Below are positions 46,957 to 55,240 of a stretch of 64,000 bases of DNA, piece by piece. Source of the stretch: Pseudomonas sp. ERMR1:02 (GTDB lineage: Bacteria > Pseudomonadota > Gammaproteobacteria > Pseudomonadales > Pseudomonadaceae). The notes under the pieces were generated by a model. It did no database searches. It saw only the letters and a program-made list of their open reading frames with translations, and was not told the origin of the DNA. Position 1 is the stretch's first letter. The number at the start of each line of letters is the position of its first letter. Position numbers and translations under genes: made by a program. Where the stretch lies: contig NZ_NKJI01000004.1 of the NCBI RefSeq assembly GCF_002277815.1, positions 124,001 through 188,000 on the forward strand, in the 5' to 3' direction.

Positions 46957-48290
46957 ATACCAGCCCTCGGAAAAAAGTCCTGATCGTCGACGACGAACCG
47001 GACATCCGCGAACTCCTGGAAATCACCCTGGGACGGATGAAACTCGAAACCTGGAGCGCTCGTAACGCTGGCGAGGCCCTGGCCCTGCTGAAACGCGAGA
47101 CGTTCGATCTGTGCCTGACCGACATGCGTCTGCCGGACGGTACAGGCCTGGGACTGGTACAGCACATCCAGCAACGCTACCCGCAAGTTCCGGTGGCCAT
47201 GATCACCGCCTATGGCAGTGTCGATACCGCGATCAACGCCCTCAAGGCCGGCGCCTTCGACTTCCTCACCAAACCGGTGGACCTCACCCGCCTGAGAGAA
47301 CTGGTCACCAGCGCCCTTCTTCTGCCCGCCCCCGGCATTGCCATCGATCGCCGCTTGCTGGGCGATTCATTGCCCATGCGCACCCTGCGCAAACAGATCG
47401 ATAAACTGGCGCGCAGCCAGGCACCTGTATACATCAGCGGCGAGTCCGGCAGCGGCAAGGAGTTGGTTGCACGCCTGATCCATGACCGCGGGCCGCGCGC
47501 CAACCAACCTTTCGTTCCAGTCAATTGCGGAGCCATTCCCACGGAGCTGATGGAAAGCGAGTTTTTCGGCCATCGCAAAGGCAGCTTCAGCGGCGCCATC
47601 GAAGACAAACCCGGACTGTTTCAGGCTGCCCATGGCGGCACCCTGTTCCTCGACGAAGTGGCTGACCTGCCGCTACCGATGCAGGTGAAGCTGCTGCGGG
47701 CGATTCAGGAGAAAGCCGTACGCAGTGTTGGCGGGCAACAGGAAGTGGTGGTCGATGTGCGCATTCTTTGCGCCACCCACAAAGATCTCGCTGCCGAAGT
47801 CGCCGCCGAGCGCTTTCGCCAGGATTTGTACTACCGGTTGAACGTGATCGAGCTGCGGGTTCCGCCCTTGCGCGAACGTCGCGACGATATCGAACCGCTG
47901 ACCAGTCATGTGCTCAAGCGCCTGGCCACCGACACCGGCCAACCCCTGGCAAAGCTTCACCCGCAAGCCCTCGATGCGCTGAAAAGCTACCGCTTTCCGG
48001 GCAATGTGCGGGAGCTGGAGAACATGCTCGAACGGGCTCACACGCTGTGCGAAAACAAACAGATCGAAGCCGGGGACCTGCGTCTGGTCGAAGGTAACTG
48101 TGCTGCTGAAGGGACCGTGCCGGACCTCACGCAGATCGACAATCTGGAGGCTTACCTGGAAAACGTCGAACGCCAGTTGATTCTTCAGGCCTTGGAGGAA
48201 ACGCGCTGGAACCGCACGGCAGCGGCTCAGCGGTTAAATCTTTCGTTCAGATCGATGCGTTACAGACTGAAGAAGCTCGGGTTGGATTGA
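46953..48290 (+). CDS. pilR: Type IV pilus response regulator PilR (sigma-54 activator)
   Basis: An NtrC-type activator of 445 residues from TTG 46953. The receiver domain has VLIVDDEPDI and the phospho-Asp in CLTDMRLPDG (about residue 54). The central AAA+ domain has Walker A GESGSGKELVA, Walker B GGTLFLDEVADLP, and the sigma-54 contact loop reads GSFSGA rather than GAFTGA. The C-terminal helix-turn-helix is NRTAAAQRLNLSFRSMRYRLKKLG. It should act at the -24/-12 promoter of pilA at 14.55 kb. The kinase and regulator remain intact although several pilus genes in the window do not. Confidence 0.93.
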   Translation: MNTSPRKKVLIVDDEPDIRELLEITLGRMKLETWSARNAGEALALLKRETFDLCLTDMRLPDGTGLGLVQHIQQRYPQVPVAMITAYGSVDTAINALKAGAFDFLTKPVDLTRLRELVTSALLLPAPGIAIDRRLLGDSLPMRTLRKQIDKLARSQAPVYISGESGSGKELVARLIHDRGPRANQPFVPVNCGAIPTELMESEFFGHRKGSFSGAIEDKPGLFQAAHGGTLFLDEVADLPLPMQVKLLRAIQEKAVRSVGGQQEVVVDVRILCATHKDLAAEVAAERFRQDLYYRLNVIELRVPPLRERRDDIEPLTSHVLKRLATDTGQPLAKLHPQALDALKSYRFPGNVRELENMLERAHTLCENKQIEAGDLRLVEGNCAAEGTVPDLTQIDNLEAYLENVERQLILQALEETRWNRTAAAQRLNLSFRSMRYRLKKLGLD

Positions 48291-48296
48291 GGGCCC

Positions 48297-48388
48297 CTTC
48301 GCGAGCAAGCCCGCTCCCACATTGGATATGCGTTGGACACAAATGTGTACGACACAGATCCAATGTGGGAGCGGGCTTGCTCGCGAAA
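48297..48388 (+). repeat. Paired REP palindromes, GGGAGCGGGC variant
   Basis: CTTCGCGAGCAAGCCCGCTCCCACATTGGA and its near-perfect mirror on the right flank a 30-base centre. The extended arms, reaching into ATTGGA/TCCAAT, are longer than in the other pairs. It lies between pilR and thiO, which converge here, and could end both transcripts. Confidence 0.88.
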
Positions 48389-48418
48389 GCGATCTGACAG
48401 ATGTCAAAAATCTCGAAA

Positions 48419-49519
48419 CTAGATCCGCCCGGTCGGCGCATACGGCGCAGGATCAATAATCGGATCACGCCCCAACATCACATCGGCAAACAACTGACAC
48501 GACGCCGGCGCCAGCACCAACCCATTGCGGAAATGCCCACAGTTAAGCCACAACCCGTCAAACCCCGGAACCCGGCCAATGTAGGGAATCCCCTCCGGCG
48601 AACCCGGCCTCAAACCGGCCCAATGCCCCACCACTTCGGCATTCGCCAGCGCTGGAATCAACTCCACCGCCGAGGCCTTGAGGCTTTCCAGCGCCGAGTC
48701 GGTGGGCGTCTTGTCATAGCCTTCGTGCTCCAGCGTACTGCCAACCAGGATGTGTCCGTCGCGGCGCGGGATCGCATAACGCCCCTTGGCCAACACCATG
48801 CTCGGCAGAAAATCCGCCGCGCACTTGTAGAGAATCATCTGCCCCTTCACCGGTTCGACTGGCAACTCAAGGCCCAGGCTTTTGAGTAAATCGCCACTCC
48901 AGGCGCCAGCAGTCAATACCACTTGATCGCCGTGGATCGCGCCAGTGGACGTCTGCACACCGACCACTTTTTCGTCCTCGCGAATAAACCCGCTGACTTC
49001 GCACTGCTCATGAATCGTAACGTTTGGCAGCGCCTGCAGCGCAGCCTTGAGGGATTTCACCAGCCGCGGATTGCGTACGTTGGCCACATCGGCCATGTAG
49101 ATCGCCCGGGAAAAACCGCCACCCAGCACCGGCACCGCGTCGTGAGCCGCCGAGATATCCACAGCCCGCAACGGCCGATTCTCCCGCGCAGCCCAGGCCA
49201 GCGCCTCGGCTTCGTCATCCAGATCCAGCCAATAAAGGCCAGTGGTGTACACCTCGGGATCGACCCCGGTAGCGGCAAACAAGCGCTCGCCCAGTTGTGG
49301 ATAAAAGTCTTGGGACCAATGGGCCAACGCAGTGACCGCCGAGTTGTAACGCCATGGATAGAGCGGCGATACGATGCCACCACCCGCCCAGGACGACTCC
49401 TGACCAACGTTCGAACGGTCCAGCAGCACAACGCTCTGCACTTCGGACGCGAGATTGAAGGCCGTCAGCAGACCGATTACCCCACCACCGACAATCACCA
49501 CTTGCTGTTGCCTGGTCAT
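48419..49519 (-). CDS. thiO: Glycine oxidase ThiO (FAD-dependent)
   Basis: ThiO oxidises glycine to iminoglycine for the thiazole ring of thiamine. From ATG 49519 it has 366 residues: FAD motif QVVIVGGGVIGLLTAFNLA at the N-terminus, SSWAGGGIVSPLYPWRY, and the C-terminal SPEGIPYIGRVPGFDGLWLNCGHFRNGLVLAPASCQL. It is a DAO-family enzyme; other amino acid oxidases are the main alternative. Its pilus-gene neighbours (pilE upstream) are unrelated in function but conserved in pseudomonads. The longer start at 49555 is not preferred. Confidence 0.88.
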   Translation of the reverse strand: MTRQQQVVIVGGGVIGLLTAFNLASEVQSVVLLDRSNVGQESSWAGGGIVSPLYPWRYNSAVTALAHWSQDFYPQLGERLFAATGVDPEVYTTGLYWLDLDDEAEALAWAARENRPLRAVDISAAHDAVPVLGGGFSRAIYMADVANVRNPRLVKSLKAALQALPNVTIHEQCEVSGFIREDEKVVGVQTSTGAIHGDQVVLTAGAWSGDLLKSLGLELPVEPVKGQMILYKCAADFLPSMVLAKGRYAIPRRDGHILVGSTLEHEGYDKTPTDSALESLKASAVELIPALANAEVVGHWAGLRPGSPEGIPYIGRVPGFDGLWLNCGHFRNGLVLAPASCQLFADVMLGRDPIIDPAPYAPTGRI

Positions 49520-49574
49520 ATTCTGATCCAACCGATAAATAGACAAAGGACGCAAAGGCGCCCGAAAAGAAAAC

Positions 49575-49976
49575 TCAGCGACCCCAGCAATCTTTGGTAG
49601 TCAGCCCGGCCGTGGCGTTGACCATGCTACGAACACCGGTATTGGCGATAGTGAAATCACCGCATTTGTCAGTGGCCATGCTTTTTCCAGCCTTACGCAC
49701 CGCTGTCAGCAGGAAGGCCTGATCGGTCAACGTCGGCGTGATGGTGTAGTAGTCGTTGCCAGCGCTGAGACCGGTGACGCCCGTGTACACGTTGTTCTGT
49801 GAATAAAAACGCTCGAGGATCTGCGCCTGTTCGGAAAGCAAACCGGCCACTTCAGTACGACGCCCTTTGTTCAAATACTCGGTAAAATTCGGCATGGCAA
49901 TGGTCATGACAATCCCGATGATTGCAATCACGATCATGATTTCGATCAGGGTAAAACCGCGGTTGGATCTGTGCAT
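49575..49976 (-). CDS. pilE: Type IV minor pilin PilE
   Basis: A 133-residue prepilin with leader MHRSNRG and helix FTLIEIMIVIAIIGIVMTIAMPNFTEYLN, followed by a small globular head (QAQILERFYSQNNVYTGVTGLSAGNDYYTITPTLTDQAFLL). Two cysteines near residues 105 and 130 may pair. PilE is a priming pilin that links the minor pilin complex to PilA. It is the last gene of the fimU-pilE operon, 14 bases after the pilY1 remnant, and is intact itself. Confidence 0.92.
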   Translation of the reverse strand: MHRSNRGFTLIEIMIVIAIIGIVMTIAMPNFTEYLNKGRRTEVAGLLSEQAQILERFYSQNNVYTGVTGLSAGNDYYTITPTLTDQAFLLTAVRKAGKSMATDKCGDFTIANTGVRSMVNATAGLTTKDCWGR

Positions 49977-49990
49977 GCCTCAACTCTCGC

Positions 49991-50441
49991 TTACTGTATT
50001 TGTCGCCACATGATGCGACGGCTGCCGCCGGGGGATTTTTCCACCGGTGTGGTGATGCTGCCACTGGAATCGTTCACTATTTTGCGGGCGGCACCATCGA
50101 TTGCGTTCGGGGTCGGGATGCCTCCGGTGAAGATCACGCCGTTGGACACCGCGTCGGGGCTGTCGATCACACCGTTGCCAGGGGTGCCGGGCACCGCATA
50201 ATCGCGCATCTTACCGCTGAACGCATCGCGTTCGACCAGTTGCCAGTGCCGAAGTTTGCACAGGGGTCCGAGAGACTGGGCGTGACACCGCTACCACCGA
50301 AGCTCGGCTTGCAAGTGATGACGAGCGGCTCATAGGGCGAATCTGAAGGGGGAGCGCGCCGGCCGGCGCTGAGAGATACAGCCCCAGAACGATGCCGCTC
50401 AATAACCGCCAGAGTCCCGCGTGCCGTTCAGTACTTCGCAT
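49991..50441 (-). pseudogene. pilY1: PilY1 remnant, internally deleted and frameshifted
   Basis: Normal PilY1 has over 1000 residues; here only 451 bases lie between pilX and pilE. The frame starts at ATG 50441, overlapping the pilX end, with a signal peptide (LWRLLSGIVLGLYLSAPAGA). One added base in the run of five G at 50348-50352 gives ALPPSDSPYEPLVITCKPSFGGSGVTP; a second added base near 50250 joins HWQLVERDAFSGKMRDYAVPGTPGNGVID, ending RRIMWRQIQ. With both, 150 codons remain. The signal peptide plus a C-terminal-like tail survive, while the von Willebrand and propeller parts are absent. Assignment of the tail to PilY1 rests on position and my recollection of the family. Confidence 0.65.
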
Positions 50442-50921
50442 AAATGCTCTCCACCACACTGCGCGAATTGCCCGCGACGCCCACTGCGGTCACTCGATAC
50501 AACGTTGCCGGGTGTTGCTCGGTACGTTGACTGCCGTCCGCGTCGGGCCAATGTTTTGCACGCCGTAAAAGCCATTGCCGGAAGCGATCCAGCTCACTCC
50601 AGAGGTCGAGTTGAAGCCAGCCGCATTAACGGTAGAGGACTCGGCTGGCGGTGCGCACTGGATAGTGCCGCTGCACTCCGCCAACGAATAGCTGTTGAGT
50701 TGCACCGCGCTTTCGCCAACACGCAATGCTGATTCCGCGGACTGGAATGACTGATTACGCAGGCTCACGCTGCCGGCCATTTTTTCCTGCAATGTCGCAT
50801 TCTGCATCGATGAAATGCCGATCAGCGTCAACAGCAACAGGAACACGAGGCTGACCAGCAGGGCCATGCCGCGCTGGGAACAGGATGATGTGGAAGAAAC
50901 ACTCATTGGCCTTCCCCTCAT
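50428..50921 (-). pseudogene. pilX: Type IV minor pilin PilX, one-base frameshift
   Basis: The frame starts at 50921 (ATGA overlap with pilW; ATG 50906 is also possible) and carries the PilX prepilin segment SQRGMALLVSLVFLLLLTLIGISSMQNATLQEKMAGS. It ends early as NTRQRCIE. Adding one C on the coding strand at the GGG of 50510-50512 continues NTPATLYRVTAVGVAGNSRSVVESIYAKY and stops at 50428, giving 164 residues, a normal PilX. As sequenced only the last 30 or so residues are lost. PilX is part of the priming complex with PilV, PilW, PilE and FimU. Confidence 0.88.
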
Positions 50922-51631
50922 GGCAGGCGGTTGCGCAAAGCGGCAACCACATTGAAGGTTTGATCGCTCACCCGATTGTTCGGATCGGTAAGGGTAAGGC
51001 TCAATCGAACGCTGCGTATGCGAGCCGGATCGGATGGGTTGCTGCTGTAACTGGAAGCGGCTGTATCAGCGGCGGAACTGGCGAGGCCGAAGCTCACGTT
51101 GAAGGCGCTGACGTTATCCGCCAGCACGCTTGGTTTTTGGGTATCGATCCCGGAAGCCATTATCAGCTGGCCGTTCTTGAAGCTGTAGATCAGCCGACGT
51201 ATCGGAAACGCCAGCTGGCCCAAGGCAGGCGTCTGTAGGTTGGAGTATGCCGTGGCAGTGTTTCGACAATCGGAAATCACCGTCCAGGTCGGGACGCCTC
51301 CGCCGCTGCCGACATCTGCTGTCACCAGGGTCAACCTTTGGCTTGCGTTGTCCCAACTGATCGGAGTGACCTGGCTGGCGTTGAACCGCCGACCCAGGCT
51401 CGCATCGGTAATTTTCCCCAGACAGCCGAACATCCCGACCATGCGGATTTCCTGAATCATTTTGCTCAGCACGAAACGCGCATCCTCCTGCATGGCCGCA
51501 GCGCTGTTCTGGCTGAGATAAGTGTTTTTCGCGGCGATGAAAACCTGCACCACGCCCAACACCACGATCAGACTCAAAGCCAGGGCGATCAGCAGTTCGA
51601 TGAGGCTGAAGCCTTTGTGGAACCGGTTCAT
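50918..51631 (-). CDS. pilW: Type IV minor pilin PilW
   Basis: A 237-residue prepilin-like protein with leader MNRFHKG and helix FSLIELLIALALSLIVVLGVVQVFIAAK. The AAMQEDARFVLSKMIQEIRMVGMFGC segment is typical of PilW. The globular part contains two or three cysteines. Both ends overlap neighbours by ATGA (pilV upstream, pilX downstream), so it is tightly coupled. The frame is complete. Confidence 0.92.
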   Translation of the reverse strand: MNRFHKGFSLIELLIALALSLIVVLGVVQVFIAAKNTYLSQNSAAAMQEDARFVLSKMIQEIRMVGMFGCLGKITDASLGRRFNASQVTPISWDNASQRLTLVTADVGSGGGVPTWTVISDCRNTATAYSNLQTPALGQLAFPIRRLIYSFKNGQLIMASGIDTQKPSVLADNVSAFNVSFGLASSAADTAASSYSSNPSDPARIRSVRLSLTLTDPNNRVSDQTFNVVAALRNRLP

Positions 51632-52077
51632 GGCTTCGCCACCGGGTCGACGCTCGCGCGACTGGTGAGAACAAAACTGCGGCGGGCGTTGGCGCTGTTG
51701 GCGGCTCGGGAATCGTCCCAGGTGATGGTGATGGTGTACACGCGCTGGTTAAGGCTGATACTGCCGGTGGCCGTAGCGCCACCGAAATTGATGATATTAC
51801 TGGTGAAATCGTAAAGGTCCTGGTCCCGGGCGATATTGGCGTTGCCCGAGGCGGGCGGTGTGACAGAGTAATCGGCGGCAGCGTTGGCGCGAATGCGGTC
51901 CATCATGTCGTAGGCGATAAAACTGGCCTGGCTGGTCATGCGCGCACTGTCGGTGTACTTCAGCGCATTCAATTGAATCGCCGCCGCCCCCAACAGCCCC
52001 ACGCTCAAAATCAACAACGCCACCAGAACTTCGATCAACGTCATGCCGTCCTGTGCACGCTTGCTCCATTGCCTCAT
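51628..52077 (-). CDS. pilV: Type IV minor pilin PilV
   Basis: From ATG 52077 (overlapping the fimU stop as ATGA) the protein has 149 residues. A leader MRQWSKRAQDG is followed by MTLIEVLVALLILSVGLLGAAAIQLNALKYTDSARMTSQASFIAYDMMDRIRANAAADY, the standard PilV opening. The longer frame to 52116 is not needed. The head ends NARRSFVLTSRASVDPVAKP. It works with PilW and PilX in pilus priming. Confidence 0.9.
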   Translation of the reverse strand: MRQWSKRAQDGMTLIEVLVALLILSVGLLGAAAIQLNALKYTDSARMTSQASFIAYDMMDRIRANAAADYSVTPPASGNANIARDQDLYDFTSNIINFGGATATGSISLNQRVYTITITWDDSRAANSANARRSFVLTSRASVDPVAKP

Positions 52078-52560
52078 CCGCAACTTCCACCCAATAGAAT
52101 TCGTCCGTTCAAACACACATTCAGCGTCCTGCTTTGCGCGCCTAGCCTGTAGCTGATCACCACCGCCGTGGACGGTGGCGACAAGCCACCCAGATCGTTG
52201 AAATCGATGGAGGTCACTCCTGAGGTTAGCGTCAGAGTCGCACCGCTGCTCATCGCTGGTACAACACGCAATACATTGGCTGAAGTGCCGGTACCGTCAT
52301 ACACAGACAACTCCTCCGTCCAGACGCTAGCGCCCGCAGTGGGTCGAATCCGAACAGTCACGCCTCGGTTGATAGCCTCCAGCCGGGCGAAATTCAGGCC
52401 ACGTTGCAGATCGCCAATCTCGGTGTCGGCATGGGTAACTTGCGTAGAGCGGGTGAATGACGGGACAGCCAGGGTGATCAGGACCAGAAAAATCGCTATG
52501 GCGACCAGCAACTCGATCAGCGTGAAACCTTTTGTAGGATGATCAATCGGTGCCTTCCAT
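52074..52560 (-). CDS. fimU: Minor pseudopilin FimU/GspH type, start uncertain
   Basis: The conserved part is clear: PTKGFTLIELLVAIAIFLVLITLAVPSFTRSTQ, then GDLQRGLNFARLEAINRGVTVRIRP and the head ending LNVCLNGRILLGGSCG. The start is not. ATG 52560 opens MEGTD and would give a normal ten-residue leader, but it meets a stop (TGA) unless one T of GATTGAT is dropped. The frame can instead begin at GTG 52607, with an unusually long leader. This may be another frameshift, but of the opposite sign. It is the first gene of the minor pilin operon, divergent from fimT. Confidence 0.75.
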
Positions 52561-52676
52561 TGCCGTCCGCTATACCTGCTCTCACGCGCTAAAACAATCG
52601 ACCGCACAGGCGTGATTGTTATGCCAATACCCGTGCACGGATCGCACGAGCCAAACGCTCCAGGGAGGGATATGCA

Positions 52677-53219
52677 ATGCATCAACGGGGTTTCAGCCTG
52701 ATCGAATTACTGATGGGACTGACGATTGTCGGGATTGTTCTGCATTTGGTCAGTCCGGCATTTGCAGCCGTGATGGAGTCGAATTATCGCGAGGAAGCTG
52801 CGAGGTCACTTGTCAGTGGAATGCGCAGCGCAAGAAATGAAGCGATTTCACGTAACCAGACCGTCATGATTCATGGCATAGACGGCGACTGGAGCCAGGG
52901 TTGGCGGATCATTCTGGATGTGAGCGGCAAGGGCTTTGAGGACGACAGCAATCCGCTGCTGATGGAACGTCGCAGTGGCATTCGATTGCCTGTTTACGGC
53001 AATCGAAATGTCGGGACGTCCATACGCTTCAACAACTTTGGCCGTCCGCTAAGCGGAGGATTTTCATCAGGGACATTGCATATTTGCGCAGCACGCGAGC
53101 CGGTGAGCCTGCACCAGGTGGTGCTGGCGTCGAACGGTCGCGTCAGCCTGCGCAGCAGTAAAACCGAGCAGGCGTTATGCGTTGGCGGTGAAGACTCAGA
53201 GCAGGGAACGAACGCGTAG
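52677..53219 (+). CDS. fimT: Minor pseudopilin FimT/GspH type
   Basis: A 180-residue prepilin with leader MHQRG and helix [31 protein letters not shown], then the GspH-like head: [41 protein letters not shown] and TLHICAA. A GGAGGG site precedes the ATG. It is divergent from fimU and its last 24 bases overlap ispH tail to tail. FimT/FimU proteins act in pilus assembly and, in some bacteria, in DNA binding for uptake. Confidence 0.88.
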   Translation: MHQRGFSLIELLMGLTIVGIVLHLVSPAFAAVMESNYREEAARSLVSGMRSARNEAISRNQTVMIHGIDGDWSQGWRIILDVSGKGFEDDSNPLLMERRSGIRLPVYGNRNVGTSIRFNNFGRPLSGGFSSGTLHICAAREPVSLHQVVLASNGRVSLRSSKTEQALCVGGEDSEQGTNA

Positions 53220-54143
53220 TTCTTTAGGCATGGAGAACGTGATGTTCTCTTCCCGACCCGCCAGCTCATCGGCGCCTGTCGCACCCCATGCCTGCAATTG
53301 CTGGATCACGCCACGCACCAGGACTTCCGGTGCGGAGGCGCCAGCGGTGATGCCGATTCGCTCGACTCCGTCGAACCAGCTCTTCTGCAGGTCTTCAGCA
53401 CCATCGATCAGATAGGCCGGGGTGGACATGCGCTCGGCGAGTTCACGCAGGCGATTGGAGTTGGAACTGTTCGGGCTGCCGACCACCAGCACCACATCGC
53501 ATTCATCGGCCAGTTGCTTGACCGCGTCCTGACGGTTTTGCGTGGCGTAGCAGATATCGTCCTTGCGTGGACCACCAATGGCCGGGAAACGCGCACGCAG
53601 GGCGTCGATGACGCGGCTGGTATCGTCCATGGACAGCGTGGTCTGGGTCACGAAAGCGAGTTTTTCCGGGTTGTGCACTTGCAACGCAGCGACGTCTTTT
53701 TCGTCTTCGACCAGATAGATCGCCCCGCCGTTGCTGGCATCGTACTGACCCATGGTGCCTTCGACTTCCGGGTGACCGGCGTGGCCGATGAGGATGCATT
53801 CACGACCGTCGCGGCTGTAGCGCGCGACTTCGATGTGCACCTTGGTCACCAGCGGGCATGTGGCATCGAACACTTTCAGGCCACGGCCGGTGGCTTCGGT
53901 ACGCACAGCCTGGGAAACACCGTGAGCACTGAAGATCACGATCACGTCGTCCGGCACCTGATCCAGTTCCTCGACAAAGATCGCGCCACGGTTGCGCAGG
54001 TCTTCGACGACGAATTTGTTGTGCACCACTTCATGGCGCACATAGATCGGCGGCCCGAAGACTTCCAGGGCGCGGTTGACGATTTCGATCGCCCGGTCCA
54101 CACCGGCGCAGAAGCCACGGGGGTTGGCGAGTTTGATTTGCAT
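53196..54143 (-). CDS. ispH: 4-hydroxy-3-methylbut-2-enyl diphosphate reductase
   Basis: IspH makes IPP and DMAPP, the last step of the MEP isoprenoid pathway. The 315 residues contain the three cysteines that hold the iron-sulphur cluster: [14 protein letters not shown] (about 12), [12 protein letters not shown] (about 96) and [15 protein letters not shown] (about 198). The proton-delivering Glu lies in [11 protein letters not shown]. It ends the conserved ileS-lspA-fkpB-ispH series, separated from fkpB by a REP pair. Confidence 0.97.
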   Translation of the reverse strand: MQIKLANPRGFCAGVDRAIEIVNRALEVFGPPIYVRHEVVHNKFVVEDLRNRGAIFVEELDQVPDDVIVIFSAHGVSQAVRTEATGRGLKVFDATCPLVTKVHIEVARYSRDGRECILIGHAGHPEVEGTMGQYDASNGGAIYLVEDEKDVAALQVHNPEKLAFVTQTTLSMDDTSRVIDALRARFPAIGGPRKDDICYATQNRQDAVKQLADECDVVLVVGSPNSSNSNRLRELAERMSTPAYLIDGAEDLQKSWFDGVERIGITAGASAPEVLVRGVIQQLQAWGATGADELAGREENITFSMPKELRVRSLL

Positions 54144-54189
54144 GCTGTGCCTCGTGTCTTGCGCCAGAAATTAGATCATTACAACCCGC

Positions 54190-54273
54190 TGTAGGAGCTG
54201 GCTTGCCAGCGAAGGGGCCCTTTGATTCACCGCAAGGTTTCAGCGCCTCTTCGCCGGCAAGCCGGCTCCTACA
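54190..54273 (+). repeat. Paired REP palindromes between ispH and fkpB
   Basis: TGTAGGAGCTGGCTTGCCAGCGAAG and CTTCGCCGGCAAGCCGGCTCCTACA form the doublet. Arms differ at a few positions (CTGGC versus CCGGC). It sits inside an otherwise tight operon and could reduce read-through to ispH. Confidence 0.85.
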
Positions 54274-54282
54274 GAAAAGCGG

Positions 54283-54735
54283 TTACAACGCTTTGACCGA
54301 GATGATTTCCACGTCAAAGGTCAGCGTCTTGCCGGCCAGCGGATGGTTGAAGTCGATGGTCACTTGCGCGTCATCGAACTCTTTTACCACGCCGGGCAAT
54401 TCAGTATTGGCCGCATCATTGAAGATCACCAGCAAACCCGGTGACAGGTCCATGTCCTGGAACTGTGAGCGCGGGATGATCTGCACGTTTTGCGGGTTGG
54501 GCTGGCCGAAAGCGTTTTCCGGCTCGATGTTCAGCGTACGCTTGTCGCCCGCCTTGAAACCGAACAGCGCCGCTTCGAAACCTGGGAGCAGGTTGCCATC
54601 ACCGACCTTGAAGGTCGCCGGAGCCTTATCGAAGGTGCTGTCCACGGTGTCGCCATTCTCCAGGCGCAATGCGAAATGCAAGGTGACTTCCGTGTTCTGG
54701 CCGATACGTTGTTCAGCCAATACCTGTTCAGTCAT
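54283..54735 (-). CDS. fkpB: FKBP-type peptidyl-prolyl isomerase, SlpA class
   Basis: A 150-residue cytosolic FKBP of the SlpA/FkpB class. Features are VTLHFALRLENGDTVDSTFDKAPATFKVGDGNLLPGFEAALFGFKAGDKRTLNIEPENAFG with the flap domain inserted after it (NPQNVQIIPRSQFQDMDLSPG) and FDFNHPLAGKTL-like text IDFNHPLAGKTLTFDVEI. It is expected to act as a chaperone and isomerase. Its start overlaps the lspA stop by eight bases, so it is coupled to lspA. Confidence 0.92.
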   Translation of the reverse strand: MTEQVLAEQRIGQNTEVTLHFALRLENGDTVDSTFDKAPATFKVGDGNLLPGFEAALFGFKAGDKRTLNIEPENAFGQPNPQNVQIIPRSQFQDMDLSPGLLVIFNDAANTELPGVVKEFDDAQVTIDFNHPLAGKTLTFDVEIISVKAL

Positions 54736-55240
54736 GAACGGCTTCTCCGGTCTTTTTACTTTTGAACATATCCAGTGCCAGCATTACAGCGCCAACAGTG
54801 ATAGCACTGTCGGCAAAGTTGAACGCAGGGAAGTACCAGCGGTTTTGCCAGTGCACCAGAATGAAATCGATCACATGGCCCAAGGCAATGCGGTCATACA
54901 GATTGCCGAGCGCGCCGCCCAGCACCAGCGCCAAAGCGACTGCCAGCCAGGTTTCGTTGCGCCCCAGGCGTTTGAGCCAGACCACCAGCACCGCACTGAC
55001 CACGACCGCAATCAAGGCAAACAACCAGCGCTGCCAGCCAGAGCTATCGGCCAGGAAGCTGAACGCCGCGCCGGTGTTGTAGGCCAGGGTCCAGCTGAAG
55101 TAATCGGGGATCACCACGATCTGCTGGTACATCGCGAGCTTGCCTTCAAAGTAGAACTTGCTGGCCTGGTCGATGACCAGGACCAGCAAACTCAACCAGA
55201 GCCAGCTCAGCCGCCCAAAACGGCCAACGGCATTAGGCAT
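54728..55240 (-). CDS. lspA: Lipoprotein signal peptidase (signal peptidase II)
   Basis: LspA cleaves the signal peptides of prolipoproteins such as BamD (encoded in this window). From ATG 55240 it has 170 residues and four membrane helices. The catalytic aspartates lie in [16 protein letters not shown] and [11 protein letters not shown]; the [10 protein letters not shown] motif is also present. The start overlaps the ileS stop by eight bases. The alternative start at 55255 lies further inside ileS. Confidence 0.95.
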   Translation of the reverse strand: MPNAVGRFGRLSWLWLSLLVLVIDQASKFYFEGKLAMYQQIVVIPDYFSWTLAYNTGAAFSFLADSSGWQRWLFALIAVVVSAVLVVWLKRLGRNETWLAVALALVLGGALGNLYDRIALGHVIDFILVHWQNRWYFPAFNFADSAITVGAVMLALDMFKSKKTGEAVHD

